Positions 35,319 through 45,015 of a stretch of 64,000 nt of DNA are shown piece after piece. The DNA is from Pyrus communis (Eukaryota; Streptophyta; Magnoliopsida; Rosales; Rosaceae): the NCBI RefSeq assembly GCF_963583255.1, contig NC_084816.1:23133344-23197343 (forward strand), read 5' to 3'. Position 1 is the first letter of the stretch. The number at the start of each line of letters is the position of its first letter. The notes under the pieces were generated by a model that saw only the letters and a list, made by a program, of their open reading frames with translations, did not search any database and was not told where the DNA came from. A program made the translations under genes and the position numbers.

Positions 35319-37608
35319 TGTTACACCCGCCCCTGCTTATAAGGATAATTCTGTAGTTCTCCCTAAAAATTTATAGAATTATCACTTTAGTCCTCATTTT
35401 GTCACACAATCAAGATCTGAAAATTTAAATTATTAACTTATCTCCTAGGCTGCCACGTGGCAGCACCCTAACTCCCTTCCCTTTTTTCTCTTTTGTCCCC
35501 CCCCCCGCCCCCACCACCTGCCGTGACATCCTTTCCTTATTTCTTCTTTTTCTTTTTCTTCTTTTCTTCTCTTTTGGTTGTTTTGTCTGCACCTTCTTCT
35601 TCTTTCGAAAACTCTCCCATTTCTCTCCCCCTTCTTCCCCGTGAAAGACACACACACACACATACCCACAGCTACACCTACTCGAGGAAATCATCACCAT
35701 CATCGCCATTCAACTGCATCTCTCTCTCTCTCCCCTACTCGCGTCGCCGGGAGTACGCCGAGCATCTCCGGCGAGTTTCATCGTTTTCCGGTTGGGTAAG
35801 CCGTGTTTCTTTCCTTTTATTCATGTTAGATGTTGGTTAGATGTGTTTACTGAGTTTGGGTTCATGAATTCCAAGGTTTTGGAGTGTTTTTGGCACGGGT
35901 GAAGGCACACCCAAAATTTCGGCGAGATTGTGGTTTCCGAGGGGTTTTCCGGCCACCACAGGCCGTTTCACGGCGAACCAAAGGTATAAAACTACTCCTC
36001 TCGCCTAGTGCTTCATTTTGGTACCTAGATCGGGGTCTCGTTTGAGTGTTTGAAGTTGGCCGGAGCTATGGAAGCTCCGATGTTCTTCTCCGGGCACCCA
36101 GGCCTTCGGGCCGTTCTCCACCCTCACACAGGCCTTAGGCCTGTTTGGTTTCTGGCCCAAAACCCAAACCCTTTCTGTTTTTATTTTTTTATTTTTGTTT
36201 TGTTTAAAAACCCAAAGGCCTTAAGGCCTTGGTTGCAGCCCAAACCCATTTCCCTTTTTTAATTAGGCCTTCGGCCGTGAGGTTCAAAAACCCAAACCCA
36301 TTTTCCTTTTTACCCAAACCCAACCCACTTAAAACCCAAAGCCCAAAACCCTAACCCAAAACCCATGGACCCGTGACCCGTTGACTTTGACCGTTGACTT
36401 TTTGGGTTTTCGTGCGGGACCCTCCTAGGCTAATTTCGACGTTCTAAACCCGTTTTCGATGTCCGTTTTCTCAAATTCAATCGTTTAAGTAGAGTTTGAC
36501 TGAAAGTATCAATTATGTGTTTAGGTGCGATTCTTAGCGGTGATTCCGTTATTCCTATTTGGTACGGCTTGCACCCTCGGTGTACGGTGAGTGGACCCCT
36601 TCTGAAAATGCATGTTTTGATAGTAGAAATGCATACATGAAAGCATGACTTTATGATTATGTTTTATGAACGTTTTACGAGATAACATGCTTACTAAGGC
36701 TAGTTTGAATTATTACTATTTTTCCTATAACCCATGTTCTTATAGAATATTTGATGGATGACGATATGATATTTAGAACATGTTTAGAACACTTCTTTAT
36801 AGTATAGATGATGGATGACTTTATACTATGAAGTTGATTTTCAATATATGTATATTCACTGGTTTTGTACTTACCTAATGGTCTTTTCCGCTACAGGACG
36901 TAGGGATAGATCCGGTCCGTCCCGGGCGACGGTTTGGTGTTGGCATAGGGCCTGGAGTGTGTTTTCCTCTGACTGTTTGCTCAGAGACGGGGAGCCGGCA
37001 AGGGGCCTGAAGTGCATTTTCCTCTGACTGTCTGCTCAGAGACGGGGAGCTGGCATGGGGCCTGAAGTGTTATATTGGACATTCACTAGTGATTACTATT
37101 TTATGCGAATTATGATTTGAGACATTTCACGACATGCTAGATTTCAGAAAACCTATGTTTCTCATTATACTTGTGTTTTCATAAAACCTGGGGGTTAGTA
37201 TGTTGATAATTGTTTTACTATTATTGTATATATAAACTTGGTCCACTCACCTTTATTTTGCGCCCCCTTTAGGACCTAGGAACGAGGAATATGACTTGAG
37301 CTACGAGGCGTTCCCTTACCAGTGATTTGTGTCGTATTCGCTCCGCTTCGCCATATATTGTAATAGCACTTCTTGATCTTAGTTCTGCTTGTACTCTGTA
37401 TTAGACTTATGCTCTGGATGTGCTGTGTGTTTACCTAATTTCAATATTTAGAAGTTGAACTCTTATTTTTGTTTTTAGCCTTTATTGCTTACTTTAGTTT
37501 ATTTTCTTAGTTTTTGTTTAAATTAAATGGCTTTCGTCACCCTTCGGGTGTCAGCCAGCACGTGACCATCTCGATGTCCCTAGGACCTCGGGGTCGGGGC
37601 GTGTCACA
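35319..37608. mobile_element. 2.3-kb LTR-like block (probable long solo LTR, class uncertain)
   Basis: Begins TGTTACACCCGCCCC and ends GGGGCGTGTCACA, so the ends are inverted and TG...CA. No coding domain inside. It holds a C-rich stretch (35500), microsatellites (CA at 35648, CT at 35720), a tandem repeat at 36915-37065 and GCGCCCCCTTTAGG near 37260. Flanking CATCA and TCCAT do not form a 5-bp duplication, so this could also be a different element type. ORFs inside are short and composition-driven. Confidence 0.5.
36915..37070 (+). repeat. tandem repeat of about 64 bp, 2.3 copies
   Basis: Unit carries GGGCCTGRAGTG, TTTTCCTCTGACTG, TGCTCAGAGACGGGGAGC and GGCA; copies at about 36940 and 37004 with partial ends. 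Confidence 0.85.
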
Positions 37609-39521
37609 TCCATTATAGCGTGAGTGAGTAGTTGGTTTAATATCAAAAAGTTTTTCAATGTAACTATCACACCGTTGAATGATATTATTAATTTACTCAT
37701 ACTATATTAAGTGAAGTCGTGTATCTATTATTAATACGTGAATTAATAGAATACGTCGAAGAATGTAAAAAGTTGAGTGGTTTTATTCTTAAATGCATGG
37801 ATGCCTTTTGTTATAAGATCTCACACTTGCTGACTGGAAAGTTAAGTTAGGGACTATATCAGTGGTGGATTGCTGCTGAGTAAATAGCTAATTAACACAT
37901 TTAAGCAAGCAAATCATACATTTTTAACTTGATTAGATTGAATTTGAGGCATGTATGAAGCAAATAAAGACAGTTTCCAGCTTTCCATCAGCCCCAATTC
38001 TTAAACGCCAATGCAGCTTCCCTCTTTTTGTGTTGGGATTCTGTCTGGAATTTGGGAGCTTTGCCCTTGTAACTTGTTCTATGGTACTTCAAGAACAGCG
38101 TCCGGCACTTGTACTTATCAACAAACATCTTCCCTTTCTCCATCATCTCCACAATTTCATTTGCTCGGCTGAAAAATCCGCCCCTCACGAATATGTAAAG
38201 AACCGAATCCAGGAGCTCCTGATCGAATTGCGTTGAGGTGGCAGCAGCAATGGACTTCATCTAGCCCCACAACTCCGTCACTTCTGTATACTTTCCTCCT
38301 ACAGCAGCATAACCAGTTACAATAGAATGGAATTTTTGTGCATTTGGGGCGTGCCCGAGGCTTCTCATCTTCGCCAACACCTTCTCAGCATCTCGCATCA
38401 ATCTTTTCTTGCAGAAGAAATGGATTACGTTGTTCCAGTCGTGAACCCCAGAACTGGATTTATGCCCTTCCTTGATTTCCCGCAAGAGCTTTACCATCAA
38501 CTTAGGTTCACCATCCCTGCATATTTGTGTACTAACTTCTTGAACTCCTGATGGCCGGCTTTTGGTATCGTAGCCTCTTTCATCTCTTTGTCAAGTGCAG
38601 AGCTCCCTGTGTATCATTTTGAAGCACCCTCGATTGGATCAGCTCGAGTCTAGCTGGATCCCAGCTTTACGAGCATCTCTTAAAAGCAATGCTCCATTTC
38701 TCACTTGCTTTGCTTGACAATACGCTTTTAAAAGAGAGGAGTATACAGCCGAACCTGTTCTTATACCAGCCAAGAACATCTCATCAAGAAGGTCATGCGC
38801 CTTATCTAACCATACAAGCGATATGCACGAATTAATTACATGAACCAAGGCTGAATCGTCATTGGATGCTGGGGAGTCTTCTTTGTCTTCCTTTATAAGA
38901 AACTTTGCCAAATCCTTGGTCTTGTCCGCTTCCAGAAACGCCTTGACTAATTTTACGAATATTTTTTCAGTTGGCTGAAGGATACCACGGTCAGCTATTA
39001 CCAATTCGACTTGGATCTGCAACTTAGCTAACACTGCACCGAGCACTTCCTTTGCCTCAGTCTCGAGTCTTAAGAAATTTCTATCCCTAGAAAACTCTTC
39101 GAAAGTTAACAAACGGCTACTGATTAATCCATTATCTTCATAATCACATGATTCTCCACAGATAGAACTTTGCCCGGACACAGACCCCGGTCCAAGAGGG
39201 GGGTTGTTGCCCATTCTAGCGACATCAAATACCAGTGTTGCTGCTGCAAGAGAACTTCGTGCTACTTTTGCTTTCCTTAGCATTTCTAAGACCATGTTGG
39301 ATGCAGAATCTAGATCCCTGAATTTCAAATGACACGTCAACAAGCAGTTGCAGAATTGCCGAAACTGGATATATGTAAGGTTGTGCGCTTCATCTATGTA
39401 TCGTTAAAGTTTCTCTTGATTAGCATCAGTTTTGACTCCAATCGAGTCATCATGTCAAGCAGTTGCTCGGCTTTCCTAGTCGTCCCAAACATGAGACAAC
39501 CAGCCAAAGCGATGTTGAAAG

Positions 39522-40081
39522 TGTTGGGGGTTTAAAAATGCTTCACTACTTTGGAGATGTTTATCTCACAAAGGAGAATGTAATGCAGCAGAATTTGATA
39601 GGCAAGAGAAAGAAAGAACACTCAAGGTGTTATACAAATTTTTTATTCTCACACAAACTTAGTACAAGAGGAAACACTTAAACACTCTTAGAAACTTTGT
39701 TGCTTCTTCTCACTTCTCACTTGGCACTCTCACTTCTCACTAATTCATCACTCTTAGAAACTTTGTTGCTTCTTCTCACTTCTCACTTGGCACTCTCACT
39801 TCTCACTAATTCCTCTCTTGGTTGTTACATCACAAAGCTTAGCACCTCACGTATTTATAGGCAAGGTTTGCCAATTAAGGCATTGCTAGAACTTTCTAGC
39901 TAATGCTTAACAACCACACAATTTTACAAGATTCTAGATCTTTCTACAAAAAGCCTTAGATATTTATGTATGCGTTCCACCAACTTGAATTTGCTAGAAT
40001 TCTCTAGCAGGTGCATGGATATTTCTTTGTGTATGGGCTGGATCAATTATCTTTGGGCCAAGACAAGATTACAATTCAACA
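39522..40081 (-). mobile_element. solo LTR (560 bp) in the PPR pseudogene
   Basis: Plus-strand ends TGTTGGGGG and AATTCAACA. Perfect 5-bp target duplication GAAAG at 39517-39521 and 40082-40086. A TATAAATA motif reads on the minus strand (about 39855), so the LTR is oriented minus. Inside, a 67-bp unit (AAACTTTGTTGCTTCTTCTC...) is repeated in tandem at about 39692-39822. Confidence 0.93.
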
Positions 40082-40599
40082 GAAAGCAGTAGTATTAGTT
40101 TTCATAGCAATCAAAGGTGCACTACACTTCTTATGCGGGTCGATCTTGTTATCTTGGAATAGGTACCTTATCTCGAGTATCAACTCTGCAGCAAGGTAAG
40201 CCCCTTGAGCTTTTCAAGACATGTAAGCCAATATTGCAGACCAAGCTGCAACAGGGGGAAATTGTTCCATCTCTACCATCTTTCTCAAAACAGTTGACAC
40301 AGGAATAGGTAATCCGGCTTTGGCAAGACCAAAAGACAGATAAATCAGCGTATCCTTCTCTAACAAATTCAGTTTGCTTTTCTCAATAGCATGTTCTACC
40401 AACCCATAAGCCTTCTCCAGCCACAGAACATTAAACTCTTTACGAGTTCATTCATAACAGATTTCCTAGGGAACCCTTCCATCTGCATATGCTGCTCATG
40501 CAACTTCCAAGCATCACTTAGTCTGTGCTCATCAATTGCATCCTTTATCTCCACATTTAGTTTAGCCGGGTCTCGAGCTTGGACCAAGATTGTTCCTGC

Positions 40600-40981
40600 T
40601 ATTCTAAAAAACTCTAGGCGCTAGTCGGATGGCCGGCAGGGGCCTAGCACCTAGGCGGCTAGGCCGGGGGTCTAGGCGGATTTATGTATATTTATTATAT
40701 ATATTATATAATATAAGTATATTTGTAAAAATTTTAGGGTTTTTTATGTTAGTTTTATAACATCTACTCAGCCTACATATTTTAATTATTATTGGGCTTT
40801 GCTTCTTTTCTTGATCAAGATTGGGTTTTGCTTTTCATTTAATAAACAACCTTATTTCTTTATATAAAAATAAATTTCTTATTCCTAGTGACATAGATGT
40901 GGCAAATAGATAGCCACATATTTTTTTCACAACTATCTTCCCACTTTAACTTCCTATCTGCCCGTGAAACACAAAATCCCA

Positions 40982-41030
<49 letters not shown>

Positions 41031-41341
41031 CTTTTTCTAGAAACATCTAGCAAAGCAACCATGGCTATATTCAAATGCGGACACAGATGGGAGTTTCGAT
41101 GCAGATGAGGGAGTTAGAGTTGCAGATCCAATGAAAGTTCGAGACAACAATAGTTGCAGAGCCTTCAACGCTGGCAAGAATTTCAAACCGCCTTAAGCAC
41201 CGCCTTGAGTGCCTAGACTGCCTAGCAAGCGCCTAGGCGGCTACCTAGATACCCACCGACTTTTGTAACGATTTCCCCCAAATTGGATCGGGAGACCACC
41301 GCCAAACGCCTAGGCGCCGTCAAGGGCAATCTTTAGAACAC
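40600..41341. mobile_element. CCTAGGCGG-rich Mutator-like element, copy 3 (742 bp), in the PPR coding sequence
   Basis: Left end TATTCTAAAAAACTCTAGGC is mirrored at the right end (...ATCTTTAGAACAC). Target duplication TGTTCCTGC / TGTTCCCGC (40591-40599 and 41342-41350), 9 bp with one mismatch. Removing the element and one duplication restores the PPR reading through MAGT-ILVQ. Interior has a CT microsatellite (40987-41027). Confidence 0.9.
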
Positions 41342-41707
41342 TGTTCCCGCCATAGTCGACAAAAAGCTTTCTTTAGGTGTAAGTTTATCATGTTGGACAT
41401 TTGACTTGGCCAAAGAAGAAGAGCCAAGAAACCCAAAAACTGACCCGACACTTGAATAAGCTCGAAGATGAGATTCCGAGACCCGAGCTACACTATAATT
41501 AGCATCAGCAACAAGTAGAAGATATAGAACAGATGGACAAACTAAAGTTGTCCGACGGCTAAACTTTTTCACAGAAAGCATCTTAACCATACAAAAAATT
41601 TACCCTCAACTCACTACCAAATATAACGAGAAATTCTACCTTGAGAAGCAAGCAAGCAAAGGCATTGAAGTGGGACACATGGTTGAGTCCCCTTATCAGC
41701 AGCTGGT

Positions 41708-41861
41708 GGAGAGATTTTTCAATGTGACCAATACATGGGGTGGTACACCACGTAGATTATATATGTTAAAAAATTAATAACTTAAAAATTAAAATTTTCC
41801 ACATGTTGCATAAAAACATGTGATGTACCATCCGTGTTCTCATCGCAACTAAAAATTTCTC
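41708..41861. mobile_element. hAT-type MITE, copy C (154 bp)
   Basis: Ends GGAGAGATTTTTCAATGTGA and ...CTAAAAATTTCTC, inner arms GGTGGTACACCACG and GTGATGTACCATCC. Perfect 8-bp target duplication CAGCTGGT at 41700-41707 and 41862-41869. Confidence 0.9.
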
Positions 41862-41869
41862 CAGCTGGT

Positions 41870-42700
41870 CATCGAGCTGAGGTTAGTAGATGCACGTTTT
41901 ATTGGACAGGTGGGCTTATAGTAATTGGATAGGCTTAGGGAAGGTAAAAAAAAAAAAAGGAAAAGCGTTTTTTTTTCACATTTTCTTTAAATTAAAGACA
42001 CGTTTCTTTATGTGTTATCTAATTTTTTTTTTTTTTTTAACTTAATGTAATTTAAATATTAAAAAATAGTGTGCAGGAGTAGGAAGAGAAAATAAGTATG
42101 CAGAAATCGATTGATGCTCTCAAATGGTACTATTTTATCCTAGTACTATGACTATAACAAATAATCACATTATATGGGTCGCTCCAAATTCTGTACGGAT
42201 CCAACACATCCAAGACTTAGGTTATGGTATATGTTCTCTCATGATATCAATAAGAAATAATCTCAAATGGTTTTATTAGGAATTTTAGCATTTTAAGAAA
42301 CTCAGTTACGCATTCATCTCTAAAAAATAAAAAATAAAGATGTAGTGCTAATGAGAATCCAATTCTTTTTTATTATGGTATAAACAAAATATAGTATCAA
42401 TGTATTAGCGATCAACATTGTCAAAATAGTAGTGCTAGCTAGTTTTTAGGTTTTTTTTTTTTTTATTTTTTTTTTTTATAGAAATAATAGGATAATTTAC
42501 ATTAATATATTTAAATTACCAAGAAGGGGATTCAAATATGAAACCTCGAATTGAAGGTAAGGACAAATGCTCTTAACCAACTATATTAAAAGTCAGTTGC
42601 TAGTAATACTAGCTAGTTGCAAGATCCTTAAAAACAAATTTTATTTTTGTTTATTTTTAAATTTAAGTGAGCCATTTAGAAATAATAATTACTCGTTTTG
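41870..42700. other. intergenic, no gene recognised
   Basis: AT-rich with T homopolymers (42022, 42450). The stretch 42520-42620 looks like a piece of a dispersed repeat. Nothing coding. Confidence 0.5.
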
Positions 42701-42821
42701 GTTAAGTGGCCGACTCTAATCCTTTTTTGTGTTGGTTTTCCTTTTGGTCAAGTGACCGACTCTAATCCTTTTTTGTGTTGGTTTTCTTTCGGTCAAGTGA
42801 CCGACTCTAATCCTATTTATA
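42700..42821 (+). promoter_or_regulatory. triplicated promoter block with DRE/CRT-like cores and TATA box
   Basis: The unit GGTYAAGTGRCCGACTCTAATCC occurs three times, 45-46 bp apart. The RCCGAC core (bound by DREB/CBF factors in general plant knowledge) is at 42709-42714 (GCCGAC), 42755-42760 and 42800-42805 (ACCGAC). GGTCAA also gives a W-box-like TTGACC on the other strand in two units. TATTTATA follows at 42814-42821, about 120 bp before the start codon at 42942. Confidence 0.65.
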
Positions 42822-42941
42822 CCCTTTAAAACCCTAGCAAATTAGCAAAGCTACTACCATATCAAACCCTAGCTAATTAGCTACTACGTACTTCAACAAA
42901 CTCGATAACTACAAAAATCACCTGCAACCAGAGAAGGAAAA

Positions 42942-43439
42942 ATGGCCATTCTGCCGATGCCATTCTCCATTGTACCACACCATCGTCGCCATAAGCTTGT
43001 TTGTAAGGCCAGTTCGGTCATCACAACACATCAACCACAAACCCTTTTCCAAAGAGTCGAGTTTCAAGAGCCCACGCAACATAAACTTGTTAGCGATTAC
43101 CAAAGTTTGTTTGGGTTGGACGTTCACATTCTCTTGAAACCCGAGCGAAGTAAGAAAGAGTGTTTTGGAGGACAGGAGAAAGAAATTGCTGCTGTAATCC
43201 AGAGGTTGGAGGCATTTGCGGAGAGAGCCATAGATTTGGAGACCCAGAAGTTCGAGAATAAAACGAAAGGGTTAGAACTATCAGACGAAGAAAGAAGGAC
43301 AGTGCAAGATTTGAGCAGAGAGATAGTTAGCAAGTTTTTGGAGAAACCCATCCAGTTCTTGAGGAGCAGGGACGGGGACTTGGAGGAAAAATTGAAGGAA
43401 CTCCAATTTCTTGCGACTATTCTTGAGGAGTCATATTAG
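42942..43439 (+). CDS. small protein resembling only the C-terminal dimerisation domain of glutamyl-tRNA reductase, 165 aa
   Basis: Intact, intronless ORF with a good context (GGAAAAATGGCC), a TATA box about 120 bp upstream and a plausible leader. The N-terminal ~25 residues (MAILPMPFSIVPHHRRHKLV, then CKASS) look like a plastid transit peptide. Residues about 80-160 (RLEAFAERAIDLETQKFENK, DEERRTVQDLSREIVSKFLE, KPIQFLRSRDGDLEEKL) follow the pattern of the HEMA-encoded reductase C-terminus ([24 protein letters not shown], from memory), the helical region through which GluTR dimerises. The catalytic and NADPH-binding domains are absent. The family enzyme makes glutamate-1-semialdehyde for tetrapyrroles; a free dimerisation domain could instead modulate it, which is pure inference. 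It could also be a retained gene fragment. Codon use looks ordinary and the frame is clean. Confidence 0.75.
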   Translation: MAILPMPFSIVPHHRRHKLVCKASSVITTHQPQTLFQRVEFQEPTQHKLVSDYQSLFGLDVHILLKPERSKKECFGGQEKEIAAVIQRLEAFAERAIDLETQKFENKTKGLELSDEERRTVQDLSREIVSKFLEKPIQFLRSRDGDLEEKLKELQFLATILEESY

Positions 43440-43472
43440 AAAGGAGGAATTCATGCATGGCTAGCTAGCCGC

Positions 43473-43640
43473 CACTGCAGAAAAAACCCTCAGACCAAAA
43501 TTTTGTCTTCGGCTGACGAGAGATTCCGTGGCACAAAGTTTGTAGCGGAAAATCCATCACTTAAAGGTTTGTCCGACGAAATATAAGCATTCGCTTGGCG
43601 AACACAGTTGACCCGACGAAACAAAGTCATTCGGTATAAA
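43473..43640 (+). mobile_element. possible CACTA-type transposon terminus (remnant)
   Basis: CACTGCAGAAAAAACCC starts 33 bp after the upstream stop codon, followed by several CGACGAAA/TCCGACGAAAT-like sub-terminal motifs (about 43575-43625). The other end was not found, so this is a weak call. Confidence 0.35.
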
Positions 43641-43964
43641 GGAGCGTTTCTTGTTCTAAGAACTATTTGTTTGTTTGGATCTTTTGTACATGTATTCTTG
43701 TGATGCCACGAGAATTATTATTTGTTTGTAATTAAATCATGAACAATATTATTATTTGTTTTTTTTCTTCTGAACAAACGATATTATCTACACTAAAGAG
43801 GAGGAGGTTGACTTAGCCTCACAATGTGCTAGTAATAATGTGGTTCAAATTGAGTTAGTTTTCCGCATAATTCATAATATGTTTATATATTTTTATTAAT
43901 TTACCCTAAAGATATTAACCGTTACATTGTTCACCTTATTATAAAGCGTGAAAGGATTGCCCTC

Positions 43965-44080
43965 TTATCTTGACATAGTTTGGGTAAACTCAAATCTATA
44001 TCCCTTCATAGTTTGGGTAAACTCAAATCTATATCCTTTCACCTTATCTTGGCATAGTTTGGGTAAACTCAAAATCTATA
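43965..44080 (+). repeat. minisatellite, about 3 copies
   Basis: CATAGTTTGGGTAAACTCAA followed by ATCTATA recurs at about 43974, 44008 and 44052. Confidence 0.85.
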
Positions 44081-44229
44081 GTACTACTGTTATAGTATTG
44101 TGCTGTGTGGAATGATGAGTTTATTTGTTTGGTTCTATGGGATGGATTTATGCCTTCGAGCAATATTCTTTGTGAGGTGATTTGCGTATTCTTTGTGTGG
44201 TGACATGAGAGTGAAGGGCCTATACGGAT

Positions 44230-44400
44230 GGAGAGATTAAAAGATTTTTTAATGTGACTTATACACAGAATGGTACAACACGTGTTAAAAAATTATAAAT
44301 AGTGAGATATATGTGTTAAAAAATTAATAACTTAAAAAATAAAAAATTTTAAAAACACATAATGTATCAGTCGTGTTCCGATCATAATAAAAACTCTCTC
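44230..44400. mobile_element. hAT-type MITE, copy D (about 171 bp)
   Basis: Ends GGAGAGATTAAAAGATTTTT and ...AATAAAAACTCTCTC, inner arm AATGGTACAACACG. Flanks ATACGGAT (44222-44229) and CTACAGAT (44401-44408) agree at 6 of 8 positions. Confidence 0.8.
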
Positions 44401-44730
44401 CTACAGATGACCTTAGGATTCGATACCTTAAACTTTCCGAGGATTTGTACGGACATAGTCCAATACCCTGCAAGTGCGGTTAGTTATGTTGTCTGACCAT
44501 GGAAGCTACTTTATCATGCCTGGTAGGAGGAGTGGGTCTTAAGGTTAGATACTGCGATACCTTAAAGCGTTTGTGAATGCTAAAGTGAGCACATAAGCGT
44601 CGCATTGTTACGTATCTATTTCTGCATGACAAAAAACAGTATATGTTTTATATAAGCGATAATTTACACTAAAATTTATCTAAATTAAAACTGAAAACTT
44701 AATCTATAACCTAAGTATAATCACAGTAAA

Positions 44731-44777
<47 letters not shown>

Positions 44778-44790
44778 TAAAAATAAAAAA
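44731..44790. repeat. AT microsatellite followed by AAAT repeats
   Basis: Uninterrupted AT dinucleotides at about 44735-44766, then ATAAATAAATAAATAAAAATAAA. Confidence 0.95.
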
Positions 44791-45015
44791 ACAATCCACA
44801 AGACGTTGGCTGCAGAAGTCATTCTCTTATTTAAGGATACAACCCGAAGTTTACAACATTTAGTTAGCATGCATGTGAGTCATGATCTTTTATTTAAGAT
44901 TACAACCTAAAATTTACATTGGTTGACCATGTTGTAATATACATATCATACCAGTGCCACAAAACTGCAACCTCCTCCTCCTTAGAGCTTCTCAGTTCTC
45001 ACAAAACCTCAACTT

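Larger units (their letters stand above)
37988..41590 (-). pseudogene. pentatricopeptide-repeat protein gene, broken by two insertions, stops and frameshifts
   Basis: PPR proteins bind organellar RNA. The minus-strand pieces in order are 41590-41351 (MVKMLSVKKFSRRTTLVC..., through FLSTMAGT), 40590-40087 (ILVQARDPAKLNVEIKDAID, ...EHAIEKSKLNLLEKDTLIYL..., LAAELILEIRYLFQDNKID) and 39516-37988 (FNIALAGCLMFGTTRKAEQL, ...LTCHLKFRDLDSASNMVLEM..., ending REAALAFKNWG). Damage: a 742-bp Mutator-like insertion (40600-41341), a solo LTR (39522-40081), TGA near 40221 (AYMS stop), TAG at 38261-38263 (after VTELWG), and frameshifts near 40430 and 38560-38640. The layout resembles the At1g03100-type PPR proteins, from memory. 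Both insertions keep their target duplications, so the original frame across each can be inferred. Confidence 0.9.

Noticed and set aside
35425..35840. Ser/Pro-rich ORFs on both strands
   Set aside because: Microsatellite and pyrimidine-rich composition inside the LTR-like block.
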